A stretch of DNA of 64,000 bases from Clostridium sulfidigenes. Lineage in GTDB: Bacteria > Bacillota > Clostridia > Clostridiales > Clostridiaceae. The position numbers and the translations under genes were made by a program. Positions 25,075-33,840 of the stretch are shown here, piece after piece (the stretch's first letter is position 1; each line of letters opens with the position of its first letter). The stretch covers positions 24,117-88,116 of the forward strand of contig NZ_JPMD01000011.1 of NCBI RefSeq assembly GCF_000732635.1, given 5' to 3'. The notes beneath the pieces were generated by a model. It was given only the letters and a program-made list of their open reading frames with translations, did not search any database and was not told the origin of the DNA.

Positions 25075-25953
25075 CTACATGTCCTCCTTCAAAACTATAT
25101 TCTTTAACTTTTCCTTTAACTCAGCTTTATTTCTTTCATCACTAAGGACCATATTTCCCCTCTTAAATTTCCCGTCACTTTCCTTTTCTGGTTTTCTTTC
25201 TTGATTTAAATAGGTCTCAAATTTATTGCCAAAGAGAGTAGTAGGAACTAAATATTGCTGAAACTTGGTGCCTGTCCATTTATATTTCATATTATCAATA
25301 ACGGTTTTAAAGTCCTCTACGGTAAAGCCTTCACTAAGCCTTGCTTTAATAAGCCTAATAGTTATCTTTGTTGAGCTTCTAAAGTTTTTTCCTGTTTTCA
25401 AATTCAGATACTCTATTATTTCAAAGGCACTTTTCTCCAGAAGAAGATTTTTATTTATTTTAGTAGATGAATCTTTAGTAGAGGGATTATTTGTTGTAGA
25501 TTTAAATCCACACCCCTTAGGTTCTTCACAGATACCCTTAGATTTTTCATCAATACCCTTAGCTTCTTCACCCATACCTTTAACTCCTTCACAGATACCC
25601 TTAGAGTTTTCCTCCTCTGCTCCTTCTCTAGTTATAAGCTCCTTATAATTTTCACCTATGCCAAAAAAGGAGTATGTTCCCTTTTCCCTCACAACCAGAT
25701 GAGTAAGCATTCCTGCATCTCTCAATTTAAAAAATCTAGATTGAACTGTACATTTCTTCATTCTAAAAATAGGAAACTCTCTTAAAACTGCATCATAACG
25801 AAGCCAATAATAAATATGTCCCTCTACCTCCCTTATGTTCATTCCATTGCTTTCTTTAAAATCAATGAAATACCTAAGAATACTTGCATCAATAATATCT
25901 AGTCCAAACTTTATTAATTTATCCTGCCTAAAACCCATAATTGTATGTTTCAT
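25075..25953 (-). CDS. DnaD-like replication initiation protein with internal repeats
   Basis: A 292-residue protein. The first 110 residues look like a winged helix (IIDASILRYFIDF, RFFKLRDAGML), a short repetitive hydrophilic linker follows, and the C-terminal part (FEIIEYLNLKTGKNFR, FQQYLVPTTLFGNKFETYLN) is the conserved C-terminal domain of phage-type DnaD/replisome organisers. Five imperfect KGI-x-E-E units form the linker, encoded at about 25511-25602. It immediately precedes dnaB, giving a loader-helicase pair. A prophage or plasmid origin is an inference. Confidence 0.8.
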   Translation of the reverse strand: MKHTIMGFRQDKLIKFGLDIIDASILRYFIDFKESNGMNIREVEGHIYYWLRYDAVLREFPIFRMKKCTVQSRFFKLRDAGMLTHLVVREKGTYSFFGIGENYKELITREGAEEENSKGICEGVKGMGEEAKGIDEKSKGICEEPKGCGFKSTTNNPSTKDSSTKINKNLLLEKSAFEIIEYLNLKTGKNFRSSTKITIRLIKARLSEGFTVEDFKTVIDNMKYKWTGTKFQQYLVPTTLFGNKFETYLNQERKPEKESDGKFKRGNMVLSDERNKAELKEKLKNIVLKEDM

Positions 25954-26589
25954 AATCTTCTCTCTCCTATCCTTATTTAAATAAGTATCTCTATATACTA
26001 AATAAGCAATTTAGACGAAAAGTGGAAAATTATTTTATTAAAAATAAAAAAAGTGGCATGCACCACGTTCCTAACGGTAAAACCAATAAAACGTAAAAAT
26101 CTATACTTTCCTATACATTGAAAAAGACAATCCAGAAGTTAATCCTGAACTGTCTAAAATACTTATACAATATTATTTTTTTAATTGGCTCTGTTGAAGA
26201 TTACAGTGATAGAATATACAAGCTATGTGGATATTGATGGACATCCCATAAAGATTCTAGTTAAATACACAGCTTTTTATTTTTAATAACGTGGTCGAAA
26301 CCAAATTATAAAAATCTTATTTTCATTAAGTTATATTATTAAAATCTCACCTTAAATTACACCACATTTTACCTAGGAAACTAGATAGCTAGAAAACTAT
26401 ATACCTATAGAAATATATAAATATGGATATATAGATATATAAAACTAGCTTAATAGTAATATATGAACCTAGTTAAATAGTAAAATAGTTAACTATTTGT
26501 TGTGTTCATGGGGGTTTCAAGGCTTTCTCTAATAAGCACTGTATGTTAATTACTAATTATAATGCTTTCTTAAACTTTTCTAAAATAAC
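25954..26589. other. Intergenic region, 636 bp
   Basis: AT-rich and degenerate, with a run of short A/T-rich near-repeats at 26380-26470. It contains a 48-bp sequence at 26187-26234 that recurs at 48008-48055. No gene is evident. Confidence 0.5.
26187..26234. repeat. Dispersed repeat, copy 1 (possible IS end)
   Basis: GGCTCTGTTGAA followed by TTACAGTGATAGAATATACA and AGCTATG recurs with a few changes at 48008-48055. The start resembles terminal inverted repeats of IS6-family elements, but no transposase remains. Confidence 0.45.
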
Positions 26590-26802
26590 TTACTGAGTTT
26601 TACTTTTATAATACCCCATATCTTTCAAAAGTAAGGTAATAAAATATATGGCAAGCAATAAATAAGCTAAATTAAAAGCAACTAATAGGTTTCTATTTTC
26701 AATAATTTTACTAATAGGTTGATGTAATATAGCTATAACTAAAATGAAAATATTCCTACTTAATTGAATTCCTTTGGATTTCTTTCTCCTTATATCCTTC
26801 AT
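26590..26802 (-). CDS. Small membrane protein, 70 aa
   Basis: A basic N-terminus (KDIRRKKSKG) is followed by two membrane helices (about residues 17-33 and 42-60). I do not recognise the family. It stands alone in a gene-poor region. The ATG is preceded by GAGGAGAATTAAG. Confidence 0.55.
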   Translation of the reverse strand: MKDIRRKKSKGIQLSRNIFILVIAILHQPISKIIENRNLLVAFNLAYLLLAIYFITLLLKDMGYYKSKTQ

Positions 26803-27111
26803 ACTTAATTCTCCTCAACTCACTATTATCAATTATTTTATTCTTCCCTTTAAAATCAAAATTCAACCCTTCAATATTTTTTAGCACAACCTCTTAGTTT
26901 GCATATGCCTTAAATTTATTATAATGCATTTAATGTTTTACATTCCATAAAAATACATGAAAGTACGATTTTACTGCATAAGATTACAATTTTATATATT
27001 GAAATCCCAGTAAATAATATCCAAAAACTTTTTTAAAACCCTTATCTCTAGTGAATTTTCTTAATAAAAGCATATATAGTAAGTGTTAAATAATTTATAA
27101 GGAGGTTTCTC
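26803..27111. other. Intergenic region, 309 bp
   Basis: Between divergent genes. It presumably holds both promoters. I see no structured element beyond AT-rich sequence. Confidence 0.45.
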
Positions 27112-27537
27112 ATGAAAAAAGAAAATAAAATTAATGATTCCATAGATGAATTTAATTCTGAAGAAGATTTGGAAGAACTTAATGGCATCTGTGAGTCCAT
27201 CACTGGTATTCCCATATCATCCTTTAATTTTGAAAAAGATATTCTCTCTAAGGAGAATTTATCCACAGCTAATCTAACTTCTCTACCATCTCCTGTTGAT
27301 AGTTTTACTGATAATCGCAAGGTTAAAACTGAAGCTCCTGGAATAACTCCACCCATAGATGGTGAATTCTTTGATACTCAGAGATGTTATAAAATAAGAA
27401 ATTCCACTGCTAGAATGCTAAATGAAATTAAAGCTGTTCATCCCAATGTTAATGTTTATATGAATACCATTGTGGATGCAGCAATTAGAAATTACTATGA
27501 CTTTATTTTCAATAGAGATGGAATTAATACTTTATAA
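27112..27537 (+). CDS. Hypothetical protein, possible ribbon-helix-helix C-terminus, 141 aa
   Basis: The first 85 residues are acidic, Ser/Thr-rich and probably disordered. The last 50 (CYKIRNSTARMLNEIKAVHP followed by MNTIVDAAIRNYYD) resemble a ribbon-helix-helix fold, usually DNA-binding in plasmid or chromosome regulators. AAGGAGG is positioned correctly before the ATG. The gene is followed at about 80 bp by the DUF1659/DUF2922 pair, with no terminator seen. Confidence 0.6.
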   Translation: MKKENKINDSIDEFNSEEDLEELNGICESITGIPISSFNFEKDILSKENLSTANLTSLPSPVDSFTDNRKVKTEAPGITPPIDGEFFDTQRCYKIRNSTARMLNEIKAVHPNVNVYMNTIVDAAIRNYYDFIFNRDGINTL

Positions 27538-27617
27538 TTATTCATCATTTATACTTTCCACTTATTTTTCAAAGTGCATATATAATCATTGAAACCACTG
27601 ATAAGGAGGTGAATTTA

Positions 27618-27842
27618 ATGGCAGTAGATAAAGTTTTAAACACCACTTCTTTTCATATTGAAGTTGAAAACGGAACTGATAAGACTGGAGCTACAATTTA
27701 TAAGAAAAAAACTTTTTCTGGAGTAAAACCTAGTGTTGACCCTCAAAATGTTTTTGATGTGGCTGAGGCTATTAAAGATGTTTTAAGTGCTTCTACTAGA
27801 GATAGTTACTTAAATGAAACTTCAAAATTAGTTAATGCTTAA
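27618..27842 (+). CDS. DUF1659 family protein, 74 aa
   Basis: A small soluble protein with KKTFSGVKPSVDPQNVFDVA typical of DUF1659, found widely in Firmicutes next to DUF2922 genes. Function is unknown. The ATG at 27618 is chosen because the GTG nine bases upstream lies within the AAGGAGGTG binding site. It forms a conserved pair with the following gene. Confidence 0.8.
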   Translation: MAVDKVLNTTSFHIEVENGTDKTGATIYKKKTFSGVKPSVDPQNVFDVAEAIKDVLSASTRDSYLNETSKLVNA

Positions 27843-27900
27843 GAGTATTAACCGCGAGTATTAACTGTGACTTATCCTAGAGAAAGGAGGAAATTAAACT

Positions 27901-28119
27901 ATGGAATATTCATTATTAATGACTTTTATTAATGCCAGTGGAGATAAAGTTAATTTATCAATTTCAGGAGTTAAGCAAGATATCACTGAACCTCAGGTAT
28001 CAACTCTTATGGATACTATAATTGCTAAGGATGTTTTTCTTAGTAAGGGTGGCTCACTAGCTTCTAAATACGGAGCACAGCTTACCCAAAGACAAACTAC
28101 TAAGTTCAGTCTTGCCTAA
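27901..28119 (+). CDS. DUF2922 family protein, 72 aa
   Basis: Small soluble protein (LLMTFINASGDKVNLSISGVK) of the DUF2922 family, paired with DUF1659 in Clostridium and Bacillus. Function is unknown. GAAAGGAGG precedes the ATG. Directly after its stop begins the repeat unit at 28121-28206. Confidence 0.8.
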   Translation: MEYSLLMTFINASGDKVNLSISGVKQDITEPQVSTLMDTIIAKDVFLSKGGSLASKYGAQLTQRQTTKFSLA

Positions 28120-28120
28120 A

Positions 28121-28206
28121 ATGACAAAAATAACGGGGTCAGACCTGAGGAATTTTTTTCCTCGGGGTCAGACCCCATTACATTTTTTTCCTTGGGGTCT
28201 GACCCC
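28121..28206. repeat. GGGGTCWGACCCC palindromes (locus C, three copies)
   Basis: Palindromes at 28135-28147 (last base altered), 28164-28176 and 28194-28206. The left edge ATGACAAAAATA recurs inverted within locus D at 29207-29255, so the coiled-coil gene between them is bracketed by inverted repeats. Confidence 0.8.
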
Positions 28207-28217
28207 ATTACAAATAT

Positions 28218-29156
28218 TTACACTTCTTCAATAAGTGATTTCATATTCTCTTTTATTGAAGATAATTCATTTTCTACAGTAATTAGCTTTGCTCTAAGGG
28301 ATTTTATTATGTCCTCTACATTATAAACAACGTTACATACACTTTTTAAAGAATCACTGATTTTTGATTGAACAATCCAGTCAGATATTAATCCATCAAA
28401 AAAGTAATCTGCAAAGGTTTCAAAAGAACCAATATTTATATCTATATCCATTGCTAAATCCACATCGGCTAATTCATTTTGAAATTTCATCAGTGCAATT
28501 TTTGTATTCTGTGCATACTCTTTAGCTTTATCAATTTCAGAGTGTTTGGCTGCTGTAGCTAAAAGACCTCCCCCTAGTATATCCCAGGTTCCCCATCCAT
28601 CAGCACTTTCAAGAGAATCTACTACAAATTGAAGTTCATTTCTAGCAGCATCACCAGCAGCTATTGCTTCCTGCAACTCTTTCTTCTGAGCTTCAATAGA
28701 AGGAATCTTGTCCATAATTTCAAGTAACTTTTTAGAGTTCTCATTATTTAAACCTAATATAAATCCTTCTTTTTTCTTTAATACTGCTTCATATTCAGCC
28801 TCAGCATCAAGTAAATTATTAAATGACACTTTATAGGATTCAAGATCCTTTTCTAACATAAGAACTGAGTGGCAACATTCATCATACTTTAACTTTGCTG
28901 CAAGGAACTCTTGTCTCTCTTTATCCAGCTGCTGATCCTTACTTCCAAGTATAGAATAAAATATGTTAGCAATACTCAAAGATTCAAGCTTTTTTACATC
29001 CTTATCCTCATCATCAAGAGCTTCTTCAAGTTCAATCTTTCTAATTACTTCTTTTTCAAGAGCTTCTTCCGTATGCCTAATCATACCCTCAAACTTCTCT
29101 TTTCTCCACACTTTTTCCTTAGCCGCTATAAGTTCTTCATTAATATACTCAAACAT
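28218..29156 (-). CDS. Coiled-coil protein, 312 aa
   Basis: Most of the protein is predicted long alpha-helix with heptad patterns (EKEVIRKIELEEALDDEDKD and KLKYDECCHSVLMLEKDLES). A short central non-helical section, DGWGTWDILGGGLLATAAKH, may touch a membrane. There is no signal peptide. I do not recognise a named function. GC and codon use are similar to the neighbours, but palindromic repeats bracket the gene on both sides, which suggests it arrived as a unit between DUF2922 and the DUF4230 gene. Confidence 0.7.
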   Translation of the reverse strand: MFEYINEELIAAKEKVWRKEKFEGMIRHTEEALEKEVIRKIELEEALDDEDKDVKKLESLSIANIFYSILGSKDQQLDKERQEFLAAKLKYDECCHSVLMLEKDLESYKVSFNNLLDAEAEYEAVLKKKEGFILGLNNENSKKLLEIMDKIPSIEAQKKELQEAIAAGDAARNELQFVVDSLESADGWGTWDILGGGLLATAAKHSEIDKAKEYAQNTKIALMKFQNELADVDLAMDIDINIGSFETFADYFFDGLISDWIVQSKISDSLKSVCNVVYNVEDIIKSLRAKLITVENELSSIKENMKSLIEEV

Positions 29157-29206
29157 ACTAAACTTCCTTTCTTTTTTAAGGGAGATTATATCCCAAATTT
29201 TGTCAC

Positions 29207-29255
29207 GGGGTCTGACCCCCTGGATATTTTTGTCATGGGGTCTGACCCCCTGGAT
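29207..29255. repeat. GGGGTCWGACCCC palindromes (locus D, two copies)
   Basis: Palindromes at 29207-29219 and 29237-29249, with CTGGATATTTTTGTCAT between them. On the opposite strand the spacing sequence reads ATGACAAAAATATCC, matching the left edge of locus C. Confidence 0.8.
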
Positions 29256-29349
29256 AATATTTTACTTTATACCATTATATCTCATTGCATTCATAATATA
29301 TACTCCCCTAGCATAAACATTAAAAAGATAATTTTGCGGGGTGATTATT

Positions 29350-29961
29350 TTGAAAAAATCCAAGATTAAAAAGTTCTTTTCCTTTTTTAATAAGATTAAG
29401 ATTATGATTTTTATAATAGCTATAATTGCTGCTTGTTTATTTATAAATTCTTTAACTACTAAAAATAATTTAGAGAAAAAGAGTGATTTTGTATCTGAAA
29501 AACTTATATCCATATCCGAGCTAGCTACTTCCCGTTATGATTACTCTAATGTGATTTCTGTGAAGAATAGCTTAAGCTTTAAGGATATTACTATTCCTTT
29601 TACTGAAAAATCCTTTGTCATTAAATATAATGGCTATATTACTGCTGGACTAGATTTTAGTGCTGCTACTTTTTCTATAGATAAAAATATACTTACCATA
29701 ACTATTCCACCTTGTTCTATCCTTACACATAATGTAAATGAAGATGAGGTTTTTATATTTGATGAAAAGAACTCCATATTTAATAAATTAACTATGGATG
29801 ATATGTTAAGCGAAATTGTAGCAGAAAAATCTAAGACTGAAGAAAGGGTAATAAAAGACGGCTTCCTTGATAAGGTTACTGTGGACACTATAGACCTTCT
29901 TAAAAACATTTTCTTGAATTGCGGTTTTGATGAAGTAAAAGTTAAGATTGCAGCATCTTAA
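29350..29961 (+). CDS. DUF4230-like membrane-anchored protein, 203 aa
   Basis: A basic N-terminus and one membrane helix (IMIFIIAIIAACLFINSL) are followed by an extracellular domain with KSDFVSEKLISISELATSRY, typical of DUF4230. Function is unknown. The TTG at 29350 is chosen as start because GGGGTGA lies six bases upstream; a GTG at 29341 in the same frame is possible. A terminator follows at 29976. Confidence 0.7.
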   Translation: MKKSKIKKFFSFFNKIKIMIFIIAIIAACLFINSLTTKNNLEKKSDFVSEKLISISELATSRYDYSNVISVKNSLSFKDITIPFTEKSFVIKYNGYITAGLDFSAATFSIDKNILTITIPPCSILTHNVNEDEVFIFDEKNSIFNKLTMDDMLSEIVAEKSKTEERVIKDGFLDKVTVDTIDLLKNIFLNCGFDEVKVKIAAS

Positions 29962-29970
29962 TTCATATAA

Positions 29971-30031
29971 TATAAAAATGCTATGTTTTTTCAACATAGC
30001 ATTGTGACCTTATAAAATTATTAGTTTAGAC
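29971..30031. repeat. 60-bp direct repeat carrying a terminator, copy 1
   Basis: The block runs from TATAAAAATGCTATG through the stem AATGCTATGTT / AACATAGCATT (29978-30002) to ACCTTATAAAATTATT. It recurs almost unchanged at 31741-31804. The two copies flank the PadR/DUF2812 operon. Each stem-loop has a T-rich side and may terminate transcription. Confidence 0.85.
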
Positions 30032-30081
30032 TTAATATGTTTATTTAGAGGGAATGCAGTGAAATAATTCACCTTATAATA

Positions 30082-31314
30082 CTAGTATTCCCTCCCTTTA
30101 GCCCTAATATAGAATGAAATTATTTTTGAATAAGGGAAACAAAATAAGAATAATATAGACACAAGAAATAATACTATGAAAATCATATATGGTAAAACTT
30201 CTATTGTCCTTGAAATATCACTAATTAAAAGAATAAATACTTTTATAATGCTATAGGAAATAATAGCTATAGTAGGTAGGTAAAATGCTGAATAAGTTAA
30301 AGCCATTTTCTTAGCATTAGCAACTTGTTCCTCCTTATTTGAATATATATTAGGTCTTTCGTCTGTGTACTCTTTACTCCATAGACTCCATTTAACTGGT
30401 AATGTTCCAACAGTATATGCAAGTTCCCATTGATCCAGCTTAAATATTTCATAATATGCAGCTGTAGGGTTATTTTGAAAATCTAATATATATCTAATTT
30501 TTCTAGGAGCTCCCTTAGTAAAATAAAATTTCATATTCCCTTTTTTAACTTTATAAAGATTAAAGCCTTTTGCTTCCATATCTTCTAACCATTTTTCTAA
30601 TTTATCTGGTTCTAAAAAACTAGGACATCTTTTCTCTATTAACTTCCTATGTTCTTGTAGGGAACCTTCCTTTTCAGATACATATTCCCCATCAAATTTA
30701 ACATAATCAGAGTCTAATTCCTCTTTTATCTGCGATTCATTCTTCCTTAATCTATATAGTGGATATATGAACAGAGCTATAATACCTAGTGCTTTTACAA
30801 CATTTAAAATATCTAACAAAGTAAAATAAGAAGTTTCTATATGTTGTATTTTCTCAGGAGATACTTCTTTTATGAAGGTGATATCTCCAATACCTAAAAA
30901 ATAAAAAATTATCATTGGAATTAAAATTATTAGGAAAATGCCAATATTTACAGAAAGATAAATTGGAATTAATGATAAAAGAATTTGAGCTATTTTAAAT
31001 CTGCTTAGTAAAGGCTCTCGAGATGGCTGGGCTTTTATATCTTCTAGATTCTTTTCATTTGCTAAGAAAAACCATCTACCTTTACTACAAGCTTTGTACC
31101 ATCCATTTTTTATTAAAGAAGGTTGTAACTCTGTAATCCCCCTTTTCTCAAATGAAATTCTATAGTTAATATTGCTTTCTTCTCCCTTTTCAAAGATAAA
31201 TAGTCTTAGAAGAAGGTTAACATCTTTCAAAATATAGCCCTCTAAAGCTTTTTTACTTAACCAGTTTTCTATATTTTTAATATTTAAGCTCCAAAATGGT
31301 TTAAAAATTCTCAT
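30082..31314 (-). CDS. DUF2812 domain membrane protein, 410 aa
   Basis: Two DUF2812-like modules (near WLSKKALEGYILKDVN and WLEDMEAKGFNLYKVK) alternate with four membrane segments. Typically encoded next to a PadR regulator, as here: its start overlaps the PadR stop by 4 bp. It is probably the effector or target of the PadR circuit. Biochemical function is not known. Confidence 0.8.
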   Translation of the reverse strand: MRIFKPFWSLNIKNIENWLSKKALEGYILKDVNLLLRLFIFEKGEESNINYRISFEKRGITELQPSLIKNGWYKACSKGRWFFLANEKNLEDIKAQPSREPLLSRFKIAQILLSLIPIYLSVNIGIFLIILIPMIIFYFLGIGDITFIKEVSPEKIQHIETSYFTLLDILNVVKALGIIALFIYPLYRLRKNESQIKEELDSDYVKFDGEYVSEKEGSLQEHRKLIEKRCPSFLEPDKLEKWLEDMEAKGFNLYKVKKGNMKFYFTKGAPRKIRYILDFQNNPTAAYYEIFKLDQWELAYTVGTLPVKWSLWSKEYTDERPNIYSNKEEQVANAKKMALTYSAFYLPTIAIISYSIIKVFILLISDISRTIEVLPYMIFIVLFLVSILFLFCFPYSKIISFYIRAKGREY

Positions 31315-31640
31315 GAAAAATCCCCCTCATATTTTATTGCATTATCATGTAATTCTTTAATCCTTTCTATCTCTGCTTTTATTAATCTCTTCCCCACTTC
31401 TGTAATTTCATATATTGTTTTCCTATTTTCATCAGAGTAAATTGATATAATTTGACTTTTTTCCATTTTACCTAATGTTCCATAAACTGTACCAGAACCT
31501 AACTTTATTCTTCCATCAGTAATTTTATCTACATGTTGTATTATTCCATAACCATGTCTTGGTTCTGTAAGTGAAAGAAGAATATAGAAAGCTGTTTCTG
31601 TCATAGGCATGAATGCTTTTAAAATTTTATCCTCACTCAT
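31311..31640 (-). CDS. PadR family transcriptional regulator
   Basis: A 109-residue winged-helix repressor with the family signature FYILLSLTEPRHGYGIIQHV, then KLGSGTVYGTLGKME in the recognition helix, and a C-terminal dimerising helix (EVGKRLIKAEIERIKELH). PadR proteins normally repress their own operon and respond to small molecules or membrane stress. A double operator-like inverted repeat lies upstream at 31674-31727. Confidence 0.92.
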   Translation of the reverse strand: MSEDKILKAFMPMTETAFYILLSLTEPRHGYGIIQHVDKITDGRIKLGSGTVYGTLGKMEKSQIISIYSDENRKTIYEITEVGKRLIKAEIERIKELHDNAIKYEGDFS

Positions 31641-31673
31641 TAAAATACCTTCTTTCTAGTATTACTATATTTC

Positions 31674-31727
31674 TATATGTCACGATGTGATATATCATAT
31701 TAAAACTATATCACGCTGCGACATATA
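31674..31727. promoter_or_regulatory. Probable PadR operator, two inverted 21-bp sites
   Basis: TATATGTCACGATGTGATAT at 31674 and, inverted, TATATGTCGCAGCGTGATAT ending at 31727, separated by about 12 bp. They lie 34-87 bp upstream of the PadR start. Each site has an ATGTC...GTGATAT pattern consistent with PadR boxes. Confidence 0.65.
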
Positions 31728-31740
31728 AGTAAACATGCAA

Positions 31741-31804
31741 TATAAAAAATGCTATGTTTTTTCAACATAGCATTATGTGACCTTATAAAATTATTGGCTT
31801 AGAC
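31741..31804. repeat. 60-bp direct repeat carrying a terminator, copy 2
   Basis: Second copy of the block at 29971-30031, in the same orientation and lying upstream of padR. The stem AATGCTATGTT / AACATAGCATT is intact and would also terminate the Rpn-family gene read leftward. Confidence 0.85.
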
Positions 31805-31820
31805 TAAATAGATTAATTAT

Positions 31821-32834
31821 TTATATCTTAAAATACTCTTCTAATTCCTCTACAGAATTTATATCAAAGATATCCATACCAATTTTATCAATGGCATTAA
31901 TGGGTAAATTCATTATCTTATCCTCATACTCTGCTGGTAGATTTTTAAACTTTTTTAATAATAGTTTAATTAATAATTCTGCTTTGCCTTTATTAATTCC
32001 TTTTTCTATTCCCTTTTCTATTCCCCTCTTTTCAACCTCTGGATCATATAATGTTTTTGTCATTCTATTCACCTCATTTTCTAAAATTTCATCCTTAATA
32101 AAATTTCTATTCAGATATTCTATTAAATTCTGTATTGCTAACAACATCTTATGAAAGTCTTCTCCTAGGATTTCATTAGAATCGAAGAGTTCCTTAGATT
32201 CATTGGCTAATTTTGTTGCTAGTTTCTTTGCCTTATAGGATAATTCTTTCATCTTTTCAATGTTATTATTCTTGTTTGCCTTTATTAATTCCTTTTTTAA
32301 TTGAAATAATTGTAGTGGCATAAGTGGATACATCTTTTTATGTATGAGGTCCTCATCTGAGTATTCCCAATACTTAAGCACTGGTACTGTATAATCAATT
32401 TCTTGACTATCCGGAAATACTATATTTAACCTTAATTTATCCTCTATATTTTTATTTTCTTCAAAAAATATGACCTTTTGCTTAGGAAAAACAATTCTTT
32501 TGACATGGTTGCTTTCATCCGCTTCTTCTTTAGCCTTTTTAAAGCCATATTCAAACATTCTCACTATCATGGTGCTATCATTTTTAGTTTGAAATTCTAG
32601 GTGATAACTTACTTTTTGATTTTCATTTTTTGAAATCTTAAAGAACATGTCACCCCGTAGCACATCTAAAGTGTCCTCAATAAACTCATTATTACTTACA
32701 GTTAAACTAACCTCATCTACATTAAAGTTCTCTTCAAAAACTCCATTTAACAGATTAATCAAAACCTTATTAGAGGTGGAAAACAAAAACTTTAATACCT
32801 GATCTAGTTTAACTTTTTCCTTTGTAGATTCCAA
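31821..32834 (-). CDS. Rpn family PD-(D/E)XK nuclease / putative transposase
   Basis: A 337-residue protein. KFLFSTSNKVLINLLNGVF at the N-terminus, RGDMFFKISKN and KVSYHLEFQTKN carry the D...ExQ nuclease pattern of RpnA-like proteins, which promote RecA-independent recombination. The C-terminal part is a long charged helix with EKRGIEKGIEKGINKGKAE and a final segment found in many Rpn/DUF4351-like proteins. Its 3' end is duplicated as a fragment at 38555-38646, so the family has been copied in this region. Confidence 0.82.
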   Translation of the reverse strand: MESTKEKVKLDQVLKFLFSTSNKVLINLLNGVFEENFNVDEVSLTVSNNEFIEDTLDVLRGDMFFKISKNENQKVSYHLEFQTKNDSTMIVRMFEYGFKKAKEEADESNHVKRIVFPKQKVIFFEENKNIEDKLRLNIVFPDSQEIDYTVPVLKYWEYSDEDLIHKKMYPLMPLQLFQLKKELIKANKNNNIEKMKELSYKAKKLATKLANESKELFDSNEILGEDFHKMLLAIQNLIEYLNRNFIKDEILENEVNRMTKTLYDPEVEKRGIEKGIEKGINKGKAELLIKLLLKKFKNLPAEYEDKIMNLPINAIDKIGMDIFDINSVEELEEYFKI

Positions 32835-33135
32835 GTTTGCACCGTCCTTTATAATTAAATTATATATTAAAAAGAGCTCAAATTAAATATATTTTATAGC
32901 TATATATTAATTATAGGCACAAACACTTGTTCTTATACATTTTTAGCATACCTTTGATAAAATATTTCCTAAATCTATAATAAATATATTAAACACTTAA
33001 GAAATTTGTAATGAATTCCTTAAGTGTTTTAATCTATAATTAAATTAAGTAAGCTAGTTATAGATAAGTTTTAAAATATAAAAAAGTCTATAACTATTTC
33101 GCCTATGGTAAATAAGGCTTTGAGGAGGAACTTTT
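32835..33135. other. Intergenic region, 301 bp
   Basis: Between divergent genes. It holds a hairpin at about 32992-33027 (AAACACTTAAG with CTTAAGTGTTT) of unclear role and, presumably, promoters for both sides. Confidence 0.45.
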
Positions 33136-33714
33136 TTGAAGAAAAAAAGATTTAGTTTTAAAAAACTTTTATTTATTTTAATTATTATTGGTTGGGGTAT
33201 GTTATTTATTTATTCTTTTAACAGTAAAAATTCTCATGAACAAGAAACCTTTCAGATTGAGTATAAAGATTCCATAAATAAATATTGTAAAGAGTTTGAT
33301 GTCGATAAATATTTGGTCTATGCAATGATAAAACAGGAAAGCAATTTTAATAACCAGGCTATTTCTTCAGCTAAAGCAAGAGGTTTAATGCAGCTAACAG
33401 AAGATACCTTTAACTGGCTAAAACCTCAGTTAGGAGAGAGTTCTACCACCTATGATGATTTGTTTGATGCAGATACTAATATTCGATATGGTGTGTTTTT
33501 CATTTCTATCCTTCAGAAAAGTTTTTCTGAGCAAAACACTGTAGTTGCAGCCTATAATGCGGGAATGAATATTACCACTGAATGGTTACAGGATAGTAAT
33601 TATTCCAATGATGGAGCAACACTAAATAATATCCCTTATAAAGAAACTGCAAATTATGTTGATATAGTGGACTATAATTATAAAAAGTATTTAGAAATAT
33701 ATAAAGATAAGTAA
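33136..33714 (+). CDS. Lytic transglycosylase (SLT domain), membrane-anchored
   Basis: A 192-residue protein with a basic N-terminus, one membrane helix (about residues 11-28), then a complete SLT fold outside the membrane. Landmarks are the catalytic glutamate in YAMIKQESNFNNQAISSAKA, GLMQL, and AAYNAG. It would cleave peptidoglycan without water, forming anhydromuropeptides. Start is TTG, with AGGAGG seven bases upstream. Short form without extra domains, common in Clostridium. Confidence 0.9.
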   Translation: MKKKRFSFKKLLFILIIIGWGMLFIYSFNSKNSHEQETFQIEYKDSINKYCKEFDVDKYLVYAMIKQESNFNNQAISSAKARGLMQLTEDTFNWLKPQLGESSTTYDDLFDADTNIRYGVFFISILQKSFSEQNTVVAAYNAGMNITTEWLQDSNYSNDGATLNNIPYKETANYVDIVDYNYKKYLEIYKDK

Positions 33715-33840
33715 TCTATGGAATATGAAATATAAAATACTCATTGATATTTTGTATTATATGTTATAATTTACTTATATTATCTCTAGTATTATACTAT
33801 GAGCAACAATTATTTATAAAATATTGTGGAGGAATTCTAA

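Noticed and set aside
29634..29997. Minus-strand ORFs over the DUF4230 gene
   Set aside because: They are antisense shadows of a recognisable membrane-anchored protein.
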